DNA of 64,000 nt, from the NCBI GenBank assembly GCA_030602265.1, contig JAUWAB010000001.1, forward strand, positions 124,001 through 188,000, given 5' to 3'. Under the pieces are notes generated by a model, which saw nothing but the letters and a program-made list of their open reading frames with translations, did not search any database and was not told where the DNA came from. This document shows positions 8,359 to 15,515 of the stretch, piece by piece. The stretch is from Prolixibacteraceae bacterium. GTDB lineage: Bacteria > Bacteroidota > Bacteroidia > Bacteroidales > Prolixibacteraceae. How positions within the stretch are numbered: the first letter of the stretch is position 1; each line of letters starts with the position of its first letter. Both the position numbers and the translations under genes were made by a program.

Positions 8359-10817
8359 ATCAGAAAAATAAAAAGGTTATAGGTAATAAATGCCATGACC
8401 CAGGCCAGGGTTGTAGTATATACCACGGAAAACATACCCCATTTCCAGCTTCCGGATTCATTATTGATGGTTGCCACCACCCCTATACATGGGAAATAAA
8501 TCAGGATAAACACCAGGAAAGCTAAAGCGGAAGCGGTATTAAATACCTTTTGTCCTTCCAGCCGGCCCTGTGTATGAACCTCATCCTGCAACTTATGCTG
8601 CAGGTTTACGGTGGATTCATCAACATCCGACTGGTAGAGAACGCCCATGGTACTGATAATAATCTCCTTTGCAGGCAACCCGGCCAGAAGGGCAATACTC
8701 ATCTTCCAGTCGAATCCGAGCGGTGCCATAACAGGTTGCATAACGCGGCCCAGGCGGCCGATATAGGAATTGACCAGCCTGTCGCCTTCCATGGCTAATT
8801 CCAGTTCCTCCAAACTTTCCTCCTTTGCCTCGGGTGAAAGTTCTGACTGTTCTATCCGTTCCATTTCTGCAAGAAAATGGTCTGATTTTTCGGTATCCCG
8901 CGGAAAATACTCCAATGCCCAGATAATCACGACTCCGATCAGGATTACCGTTCCGATTTTCTTCAGATAGTGCCGGGTTTTATCCCACATATGGAAGACA
9001 ATGTTCCTGAAGGTCGGGAAGCGGTAAGCCGGAAGTTCCATAACGAATGGTGTCTCCTTGTTTCGGAAAAGGATCCGGTTGAAGATCTGGGCGGTAATAA
9101 AGGCCAGAATGATGCCGAATGCATATATCCCAATCAGGATCAGGGCCTGAAATTTCTGAAAAAATGCAGAAATAATCAGGATATATACCGGAAGCCGGGC
9201 GCTGCACGACATGAACGGGATAATCATCATGGTCAGGAGCCGGTCACCGCGGTTCCGGAGCGTACGTGTCGCCAGAATGGCCGGCACATTACAGCCGAAT
9301 CCCATAATCATCGGAATAAAGGAACGGCCATGAAGTCCGAAGCGGTGCATAATCTTGTCCATTATAAAGGCAGCCCTTGCCATGTACCCTGTTCCCTCCA
9401 ACAAGGATATGAAGAAAAAGAGAATCAGTATGTTTGGGAGAAAGACCAGGACGCTTCCCGTACCGCTGATAATTCCGTCGATCAGCAGGTCTTTAAACAT
9501 TCCGTCGGGCATTATCGCGCGCAAACCGTCACTCAGCCAGGCCACTCCCGCATCGATCCAGTCCATCGGATAAGCACCTAATGTAAAGGTGGTGTAAAAA
9601 ACCACAAACAGAATTGCGCCAAACAAGGGCAGAGCAAGATGCGGATGGGTCATCAACCTATCAATTTTTTCCGAGAGTGTCTGTAAAACCGGGACAGGCT
9701 CATGCAGCGTCTCCTTCAAGGCTCCGCTGATAAAAGCATACTTGGCATCGGTGACCACGGTTTCACTGTCTTCTTTATAAAGCAGTTCAATTCGCTTAAT
9801 CTCCTTATGGGTGGTTGCGGCAATTTCCATAAAATTGGGATAGTCTGCCATCAACTCCAGCACCTGCTTATCCTTCTCCAATAACTTGATGGCCAGGAAC
9901 CGACTTGAGATCTTATCCGTAATCGGCTTGTTTTCCCTGATTTTCTTCCGGATTTCCGAAATGGAAGATTCCAGTTCCTGTCCATAGTTGATGTGGACAT
10001 GCCTGGTCACCGGATCGTTACCCTCATACACCTGGATCACCTTCCGGAGCAGTTCTTCCATCCCTTCGCCCTTGCTGCTTACGGTAGGCACAAACGGAAT
10101 ACCGATCAGCCTGCCCAGGTTGTCGTAATTGAGTTCCTGACTGTTCTTCCGGAGTTCATCGTACATATTGAGGGCGACAACCACCCTGAGGTCCATGTCG
10201 ATCAGCTGGGTAGTCAGGAACATGTTCCTTTCCAGGTTGGTGGCATCCAGTACGTTAATCACTACATCGGGGGTTTCCTCATAGATGAACTTCCTGACAT
10301 AGATTTCCTCCGTACTGTAGGCGGTGAGACTATAGGTACCCGGCAGGTCGAAAAAATTAAAGGTATAGCCGTGTGCAAAAAAAGTAGTCCTTTTGATGTC
10401 GACGGTCACCCCGCTGTAGTTGCCCACTTTTTCCCTCGATCCCGAAAGCTGGTTGTACAAAGTTGTCTTTCCCGCATTGGGGTTACCGACCAGGGCCACA
10501 TTAATGATTTTCCCCCTGACTGCACCGGCTGCTGTTGAGATATTCCGGTTGATCACCCCTTCGTACCCACCCTGCTCCGGTATAACAAATTCGGCGATAG
10601 GGACCACCTCGATACGATCTGCTTCAGAGCGCCTCAGTGAAATATTGTAATTGAGGATTTTATATTCAACCGGACCGTTAAAAGGGGCAGTTTTGATCAC
10701 CTTTACCTGTTTTCCTTTTACAAAACCCATTTCGGCGATCCGCTTCCGGAAAGAACCATGACCTAAGATTTTAGTAATGACAACTGTCTCGTTATTCTTG
10801 ATTTCACTTAACTTCAC
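8355..10817 (-). CDS. feoB: Ferrous iron transporter, FeoA-FeoB fusion
   Basis: This 820-residue inner-membrane protein imports Fe(II). Residues 1-75 are a FeoA (SH3-like) domain. A G-protein domain follows with the P-loop GNPNAGKTT at residues 111-119, DLPGTYSL (G3 region) and ALNMYDEL (G4-like). The C-terminal half is the FeoB permease with two Gate-type halves, including GFGCNVPAI and PFMSCSARLPVY, which carry the conserved membrane cysteines. Fusion of FeoA to FeoB is common in Bacteroidota. It is followed by the Cys-rich partner with 4-bp overlap. A Fur site was not identified. Confidence 0.96.
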   Translation of the reverse strand: MKLSEIKNNETVVITKILGHGSFRKRIAEMGFVKGKQVKVIKTAPFNGPVEYKILNYNISLRRSEADRIEVVPIAEFVIPEQGGYEGVINRNISTAAGAVRGKIINVALVGNPNAGKTTLYNQLSGSREKVGNYSGVTVDIKRTTFFAHGYTFNFFDLPGTYSLTAYSTEEIYVRKFIYEETPDVVINVLDATNLERNMFLTTQLIDMDLRVVVALNMYDELRKNSQELNYDNLGRLIGIPFVPTVSSKGEGMEELLRKVIQVYEGNDPVTRHVHINYGQELESSISEIRKKIRENKPITDKISSRFLAIKLLEKDKQVLELMADYPNFMEIAATTHKEIKRIELLYKEDSETVVTDAKYAFISGALKETLHEPVPVLQTLSEKIDRLMTHPHLALPLFGAILFVVFYTTFTLGAYPMDWIDAGVAWLSDGLRAIMPDGMFKDLLIDGIISGTGSVLVFLPNILILFFFISLLEGTGYMARAAFIMDKIMHRFGLHGRSFIPMIMGFGCNVPAILATRTLRNRGDRLLTMMIIPFMSCSARLPVYILIISAFFQKFQALILIGIYAFGIILAFITAQIFNRILFRNKETPFVMELPAYRFPTFRNIVFHMWDKTRHYLKKIGTVILIGVVIIWALEYFPRDTEKSDHFLAEMERIEQSELSPEAKEESLEELELAMEGDRLVNSYIGRLGRVMQPVMAPLGFDWKMSIALLAGLPAKEIIISTMGVLYQSDVDESTVNLQHKLQDEVHTQGRLEGQKVFNTASALAFLVFILIYFPCIGVVATINNESGSWKWGMFSVVYTTTLAWVMAFITYNLFIFLI

Positions 10818-10861
10818 CTTGAACTATATTTATTAAGAATAAATTAAAATAAATTGGTCTA

Positions 10862-10869
10862 CAAAGATA
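10862..10869 (-). promoter_or_regulatory. -7 box for feoAB (minus strand TATCTTTG)
   Basis: The minus strand reads TATCTTTG, an exact TAnnTTTG, about 45 bp upstream of the feoAB start. A TTTG lies 16 nt upstream, closer than the usual 19-21. Confidence 0.55.
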
Positions 10870-10926
10870 GATTTTTAAACTTTTCCAAAAAATCAAGTAA
10901 AAATGTTTTTTATCGGGGCAAGTCGC

Positions 10927-10934
10927 TATTTTTG
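10927..10934 (+). promoter_or_regulatory. -7 box immediately before the ATG at 10941
   Basis: TATTTTTG ends 6 bp before the ATG at 10941. Transcription from this box would start at or next to the ATG, giving a leaderless or nearly leaderless mRNA. It also excludes the upstream TTG start offered in the ORF track. Confidence 0.5.
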
Positions 10935-10940
10935 TGTGTT

Positions 10941-11714
10941 ATGAATACGGAATGGATGGATGATGAATTCCTTTATAAAAAGATCCAGGATGCCCTGAGA
11001 GGCATTCCGGAAAATTTTAATATTCTTGAAGAGCAGATTGACGTTGCGCTTCAGGCTGAATATTTTGAGTTTTCCCGCAAATTCAGGTCAAAAAAAACAC
11101 TTGGCAATTACATCCGGAAAAAAGAACAGCTGTTTGATCCGGAAACAAGCATCAAAATCAAGAAAAAGATTCTGGCAGCTCTCGCATCGAGTGCCGAAGT
11201 GGAGGATTTCAGGACAATAGAAAGGTACCACAAGGCTCCCGACCCCGAACTGAAGGAATGGTCGATATTAGCTCTGCAGGAAAGCAGAATGCTGATACAG
11301 AGTGCCCTGCTGGACGAACAGCAGATATTTATTTCAACAGGTTTGGGCGGCAAAGGCCAGAAACTACGCTATTTTGTTGTCTTTTTAAATAAAAGTGGTG
11401 GCGAACTCTCCGATATGCAAAGAAAACTGCTGCACGATGAACTGGTCTATGCACTGAAAAAAGCCAACGGTGAGCTGGAGGAGCTGAACAGCATGATTGA
11501 TTTCACCACGGCCATGGTCGTGCTTCCTATCACCTCTCCCTTAAAGGATCTGTTTCAGGGTGTGATCGACGAATGCAACCAGTACGGGGATTTTCTTCAG
11601 GAAGATATGGTGATCACCAATGTCAAGAAGCTCAATCCTATAGAAATCCTGGATTTGTTGAAACAGCAGAAGGAAGCCGGTCAATTACCTGAGGAAGAAG
11701 ATCCGGAATATTAG
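10941..11714 (+). CDS. Conserved hypothetical protein
   Basis: I do not recognise this family. The ORF track starts at a TTG (10854), but a TATTTTTG box at 10927 makes the ATG at 10941 the likely start, giving 257 residues. There is no signal peptide or membrane segment. The first 100 residues are charged and helical. Residues around 105-140 look like a HEAT-type helix pair (RYHKAPDPELKEWSILALQE). The second half is predicted alpha/beta with ISTGLGGKGQKLRYFVVF, and the tail is acidic. Codon use resembles its neighbours. It is divergent from feoAB but nothing ties it to iron. Confidence 0.75.
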   Translation: MNTEWMDDEFLYKKIQDALRGIPENFNILEEQIDVALQAEYFEFSRKFRSKKTLGNYIRKKEQLFDPETSIKIKKKILAALASSAEVEDFRTIERYHKAPDPELKEWSILALQESRMLIQSALLDEQQIFISTGLGGKGQKLRYFVVFLNKSGGELSDMQRKLLHDELVYALKKANGELEELNSMIDFTTAMVVLPITSPLKDLFQGVIDECNQYGDFLQEDMVITNVKKLNPIEILDLLKQQKEAGQLPEEEDPEY

Positions 11715-11807
11715 GGAGATACTGAATTTTTACGTGCATTCGTTGTATACCGTTCTCCTCCTTCCGCAATAAAATCTGCATAAAATCGAACTAATTCACG
11801 AGCAAGA

Positions 11808-12101
11808 ATGGAAAAACAAATCAATTTTGCCATACAGGTACTGCCCGAAACGGCAGAAGGGATCAGTTACGTCATGGTAGATGAAGCCATCCGGGTAATA
11901 GACCGTTCGGGATACAGGTACAAGGTATGCCCGTTTGAAACCGTGGTGGAATGCACACTTGAAGAGGCTCTTTCACTGATACATGAGATCCACGAGGCCT
12001 GCAGAAAAGCCGGAACACAGCGAATGCTGGTGAATATAAAAATCCAGTCAGATTTTACCCGGAATGTTACGATAGAGGATAAAATGGAGAAATATGAATA
12101 A
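11808..12101 (+). CDS. Thiamine-binding-type protein, MTH1187/UPF0045 family
   Basis: A 97-residue cytoplasmic protein of the MTH1187/YkoF-like family (PF01910), ferredoxin-like folds shown in some members to bind thiamine or hydroxymethylpyrimidine. The family signature is visible as an N-terminal strand (INFAIQVLPE) followed by VDEAIRVIDRSGYRYKVCPFETVVE and the helix SLIHEIHEACRKAG. Length is typical. No thiamine genes or TPP riboswitch are nearby, so the physiological ligand is unknown. It ends 62 bp before tRNA-Arg. Confidence 0.85.
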   Translation: MEKQINFAIQVLPETAEGISYVMVDEAIRVIDRSGYRYKVCPFETVVECTLEEALSLIHEIHEACRKAGTQRMLVNIKIQSDFTRNVTIEDKMEKYE

Positions 12102-12116
12102 AAAAATGCGTACCCC

Positions 12117-12147
12117 TTGAAATGAAAGGATAAAACCACTATATTTG
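12117..12147 (+). promoter_or_regulatory. Promoter of tRNA-Arg (TTG-20-TATATTTG)
   Basis: TTG at 12117-12119 and TATATTTG at 12140-12147 are separated by 20 bp, matching the Bacteroidota consensus. The mature tRNA begins 17 bp downstream. Confidence 0.75.
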
Positions 12148-12163
12148 CACCGCATTTTGCAAG

Positions 12164-12236
12164 GGTCCCGTAGCTTAATGGATAGAGCATCTGACTACGG
12201 ATCAGAAGGTTGGGGGTTCGAGTCTCTCCGGGATCA
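12164..12236 (+). tRNA. tRNA-Arg (anticodon ACG)
   Basis: A 73-nt cloverleaf can be drawn in full. The acceptor is GGTCCCG/CGGGATC with one G-U pair and discriminator A. The D arm is GCTT...GAGC. The anticodon stem is TCTGA/TCAGA around loop CTACGGA, giving anticodon ACG. The T arm is GGGGG-TTCGAGT-CTCTC. CCA is not encoded. ACG, after A34-to-inosine editing, would read CGU, CGC and CGA. Confidence 0.96.
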
Positions 12237-12245
12237 CAGAAATTT

Positions 12246-12279
12246 AAAGGGTTACAAATAAAAATTTGTAGCCCTTTTT
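12246..12279 (+). terminator. Terminator after tRNA-Arg
   Basis: A 14-bp stem (AAAGGGTTACAAAT / ATTTGTAGCCCTTT, one G-U pair) with a short A loop is followed by TT and begins 10 nt after the tRNA. Confidence 0.85.
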
Positions 12280-12290
12280 CATTTGATACA

Positions 12291-12485
12291 TCATTGGAGA
12301 CAGAATAAATTACCTGGTCTGATTTTCTTAATTTCATCCGGATTTTGTCTGCAGTCAAAGACGGAGGCAATGGTAACCAGATTTTCCTACTTCCAATAAA
12401 TGATTTTGTAGTTGCTTTCAACCAATTCAGGCCGGATAATAAGTCGCTTTAGCTTAATTTTCCCAAATCTGCCTTTTGGGGATTC
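12291..12485 (-). pseudogene. Remnant of a RelE/ParE-family toxin with in-frame amber codon
   Basis: In one minus-strand frame the sequence reads ...PELVESNYKIIYWK, then TAG (12389-12387), then ENLVTIASVFDCRQNPDEIKK and a final TGA at 12291. The two halves are in the same frame and together match the C-terminal half of Bacteroidota RelE/ParE toxins, whose hallmark is NYKIIYW followed about ten residues later by VFDCRQNP. The N-terminal half is not recognisable, and no antitoxin is present; the alginate-lyase gene begins where it would be. This looks like a decayed type II toxin-antitoxin locus next to a tRNA. It does not appear in the ORF track because of the internal stop. Confidence 0.6.
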
Positions 12486-12576
12486 TATCCTCAAATATGA
12501 TTGTATCTTTACATTTAGAGAAAACAGTAAAACGCTGTATGGTTACTATTTCCATCTTTTCAACATGATTTTACGT

Positions 12577-13797
12577 ATGAAGCATATCCAATACCTATTC
12601 ATTTTATCATTTATCATGCTTGTTTCATCCTGTGGCCACAAACTGGAGAAAAAACGGTTTGCCGTTTGGGATTATGAATACATGCATGAAGTGCGGAAGA
12701 AAATCAGGAAAGGTAACAGTACTTATAGACCAGCATACGACAAGCTAATTTCTGCAGCGGATGAAGCTTTGAAAAGAGGGCCGTATTCCGTTACATTCAA
12801 GTCCATCGTGCCACCTGGCGGAACCATCCATGACTATATGAGCATGGGGCCTTACTGGTGGCCTGACTCTTCGAAACCTGACGGATTGCCTTTCATACGG
12901 CGCGACGGCGAGGTAAATCCGGAAAGTTCCATTGACAAGGAACAGCTCCGGGGCCTGATAGAAGATGTCAGGAATCTGACACTGGCGTGGTACTTTTCCG
13001 GGGAAAAAGAGTATGCAGAAAAAGCTGCTGAATTGCTCCGTGCCTGGTTTCTTGATCCCGAGACCATAATGAACCCACATCTTGAATTTGCACAGGGGAT
13101 TCCGGGCCGCACTGCAGGCCGCGGGATAGGGATTATTGATACCCGCCAGTTCGTCACCTTAGTGGATGCCATCCTTTTGCTGGAATCCTCAGCTGCCTTG
13201 CGTCACGGAGAGGAAAAGCAGATCAGGGAATGGTTCGCTGCTTTTTTTGAATGGCTGACCACCAGTCAGCATGGGAAAGACGAGGATGCCTGGCCCAATA
13301 ACCATTCAGTGGCATACGATGCCCAGGTAACAGCCATTGCCCGATTCCTTGGAAACGACTTGTACGTTGCGGAAAAAATCACAGCCATGCCTGCAAAACG
13401 GATCGACAGGATGATTCGTGCCGACGGACGGCAGCCGGAAGAACTGATCCGCACCAAAGCTTTCAGCTATTCTGTATCCAATCTGGCCAACTTTTTTGAT
13501 GCCGGAGAGACCGGACTGAAAGTCGACGTAAATATTTTCAACTACAACAGCCCGGATGGCGCTTCTTTGAAAAATGCACTGGAGTTTTTAGCCAAATACT
13601 TAGGCCGATCAGCAGAATGGTCCTGGGACCAAATAGATGGCTGGGAACAGGCGGAAAACAATCTGGGCTTGTTGATCAGGCGTGCCGGCAGATATTATGG
13701 AAATCCGGAGTACCAGATCATCTGGGAACAGGCCTTCGCCGGCAAACTGAACGACCACTGGAGTTTGTTGGTCATTCCGGGGCTTGAACGGCCTTAA
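12577..13797 (+). CDS. Alginate-lyase-family polysaccharide lyase lipoprotein
   Basis: The likely start is ATG 12577 (MKHIQYLFILSF), which gives a lipoprotein signal with lipobox SSC; the ORF-track start at 12412 would put 55 residues of junk before it. The mature protein has the all-alpha alginate_lyase (PF05426) fold markers: SMGPYWWPD, a helical (alpha/alpha) barrel, and the catalytic-type segment DAWPNNHSVAYDAQ with its Asn-His and Tyr. Members of this superfamily include PL5 alginate and PL38 glucuronan lyases, so the substrate is probably a uronate polymer but cannot be fixed. It stands alone, without SusC/SusD. Its stop is followed within 7 bp by a heptamer array. Confidence 0.85.
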   Translation: MKHIQYLFILSFIMLVSSCGHKLEKKRFAVWDYEYMHEVRKKIRKGNSTYRPAYDKLISAADEALKRGPYSVTFKSIVPPGGTIHDYMSMGPYWWPDSSKPDGLPFIRRDGEVNPESSIDKEQLRGLIEDVRNLTLAWYFSGEKEYAEKAAELLRAWFLDPETIMNPHLEFAQGIPGRTAGRGIGIIDTRQFVTLVDAILLLESSAALRHGEEKQIREWFAAFFEWLTTSQHGKDEDAWPNNHSVAYDAQVTAIARFLGNDLYVAEKITAMPAKRIDRMIRADGRQPEELIRTKAFSYSVSNLANFFDAGETGLKVDVNIFNYNSPDGASLKNALEFLAKYLGRSAEWSWDQIDGWEQAENNLGLLIRRAGRYYGNPEYQIIWEQAFAGKLNDHWSLLVIPGLERP

Positions 13798-13803
13798 GGG
13801 GTA

Positions 13804-13945
13804 TCAGGAATCAGGTATCAAGTATCAAGACAAGAGACATTAGACATCAGACATCAGACAAAAAAACTTTGCGTCTCAGCGTCTTAGCAGTAAAAAATTC
13901 TTCGTGTTGCTTTCTGCCCTGGTGCCTTTGTGGCGAAAAAAACCT
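13804..13945. repeat. Heptamer array joined to composite octamer repeat
   Basis: 13804-13859 is eight contiguous 7-nt units: TCAGGAA, TCAGGTA, TCAAGTA, TCAAGAC, AAGAGAC, ATTAGAC, ATCAGAC, ATCAGAC. The register never slips although the unit changes. It continues into an inverted copy of the composite repeat (ttgcgtctcagcgtctta ... tggtgcctttgtggcg), the same arrangement as at 46097-46190. Confidence 0.85.
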
Positions 13946-13957
13946 CAGTTTAAAACT

Positions 13958-15493
13958 TTACCCCAACTCGGCTATCCGCATCGCCACCCGAATTCCATCA
14001 GCACCGCTGCTGATAATCCCTCCGGCATAACCGCTTCCTTCACCGGCCAGGTAAAGGTTACTGAACCCTTCGCACCGTCCGGTTTCGTCCCTGATCACCT
14101 GAACAGGTGCCGAGGTTTTGCTTTCCAGTCCGAGCAGGATGCCCTCATCATACCCTTTCAATTTTCGGCTGAAATCCTGTAATCCCTCTGCAATGGAACT
14201 GACCACGACCTCCGGAATCATCTCCCAGAGAGGAGCCGGTATCAATCCGAGTGGATAACTTGTTTCCGGAGCCTTTCTGCTCACCCTCCTTTTCAGGAAA
14301 TCGGATATGGTTACGAAAGGTGCCTGATAACTCTGGCTATATTGAAAAAACTGCTCTTCCAACTGCTGCAATAAATCCAGGGCATCCATTGCTGAAGTCT
14401 CCCTGCCGGCCAGCTGATCGGGGTGGATACCGGCCACACAGGCAGCATTGGCAAATTGCCCGTCGCGCAGGTACATACTCATGCCATTTACAATATTGGC
14501 GGTGGCATAGGCTGTTGCCGGTACCACCATACCTCCCGGACACATGCAGAAGGTGAAAACCGGTAAACGACCATCCCGGTTGGAGGTCAGGCGATATTCT
14601 GCGGCCTTCACGCCAGGCAGCTCTGCCCTGCCCCATTGCCCGCGGTTGATGATCTCCTGAGGATGCTCCGCCCTGAAACCTAATGCAAAGTTCTTGGTCC
14701 TGAAGGGAACACCGCGATTGATCAGCATCCGGTAGGTCTCGTAGGAAGAGTGGCCGGGCGCCAGCACAAATACCGATGCATCCATTACTCCGGCTGAAGT
14801 AACAGCCGCTGTGACCTTACCATCCTGAACCACCAGGTCTTCGAGCATGGTCTCAAAAAGAATGGTACCTCCCATATGGATAAAATCGCGGCGAAGATTT
14901 TTGACAATGATTTTCAAATTGTCACTACCCACATGCGGATGTGTCAGGTAACCTATTTCCGCTGGAGCTCCCGCTCTGATGTAGCTATCGAGGATATACT
15001 TCTTCTCCGCAGATATATGTTTGGACCGTGAAGTCAGCTTACCATCGCTGAATGTCCCGGCACCACCCTCACCAAAGGCATAATTACACACCGGATCAAA
15101 TACACCGGACTTTTCAAACTGAAGAATGCCACGATCACGCTTCTCCACTTCTGCTCCTCTTTCAAGGATGGTAGTCATGAACCCGGCCCGCTGCAGGATG
15201 AAAGCGGCAAAAAAACCGGCAGGACCGCTGCCCAGCACGATAGCTTTCTTACCATGCCTGCCTCGCGGAATTACCAATTCCGGTTCCTTATCCTGAATTC
15301 CTCCCTTTATTTCGTCGGAAACCACCCCTACCCTGGTCTGCCAGTGAATAAAGCTGCTTTTCCTGGCATCCAGGCTTTTATTCAATATCCTGAACCTGAA
15401 GTTTTTAATCCGTAACTCCTTACCGATTTTATTCCTCAAAAACTGATCATCGAAATCAGTCGGTAATTTCAAATCAATTTCCTTGTAACCCAT
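13958..15493 (-). CDS. FAD-dependent oxidoreductase, COG2509 family
   Basis: A 511-residue flavoprotein of uncharacterised function. The dinucleotide-binding motif is AIVLGSGPAGFFAAFIL near residue 85, followed by ILERG. Other family blocks are FGEGGAGTFSDGKLTSRSK, CPGGMVVPA and the C-terminal FAD motif LYLAGEGSGYAGGIISSGADG. Residues 1-80 form the small N-terminal domain typical of COG2509. No signal peptide. It is the second gene of a pair: the upstream M14 peptidase stop is 1 bp before this start codon. The reaction is unknown. Confidence 0.9.
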   Translation of the reverse strand: MGYKEIDLKLPTDFDDQFLRNKIGKELRIKNFRFRILNKSLDARKSSFIHWQTRVGVVSDEIKGGIQDKEPELVIPRGRHGKKAIVLGSGPAGFFAAFILQRAGFMTTILERGAEVEKRDRGILQFEKSGVFDPVCNYAFGEGGAGTFSDGKLTSRSKHISAEKKYILDSYIRAGAPAEIGYLTHPHVGSDNLKIIVKNLRRDFIHMGGTILFETMLEDLVVQDGKVTAAVTSAGVMDASVFVLAPGHSSYETYRMLINRGVPFRTKNFALGFRAEHPQEIINRGQWGRAELPGVKAAEYRLTSNRDGRLPVFTFCMCPGGMVVPATAYATANIVNGMSMYLRDGQFANAACVAGIHPDQLAGRETSAMDALDLLQQLEEQFFQYSQSYQAPFVTISDFLKRRVSRKAPETSYPLGLIPAPLWEMIPEVVVSSIAEGLQDFSRKLKGYDEGILLGLESKTSAPVQVIRDETGRCEGFSNLYLAGEGSGYAGGIISSGADGIRVAMRIAELG

Positions 15494-15515
15494 TCTAATA
15501 TTCTAATCTTCCCAT
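15492..15515. repeat. Octamer repeat spanning a stop and a start codon
   Basis: ATTCTAAT twice, then CTTCCCAT. Both the stop codon of the M14 gene (15497-15495) and the start codon of the next gene (15493-15491, first base shared edge) fall in or at this block. The same word series ends the array at 21876-21931. Confidence 0.7.

Noticed and set aside
8970-9581. 203-aa plus-strand ORF opposite feoB
   Set aside because: It is a shadow of the FeoB frame, with His/Gln/Asn-rich composition typical of antisense translation.
11867-12421. 184-aa minus-strand ORF containing GETRTPNLLIRSQMLYPLSYG
   Set aside because: This is the antisense translation of tRNA-Arg; such spurious proteins are frequent in databases. 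The tRNA and its promoter explain the sequence.
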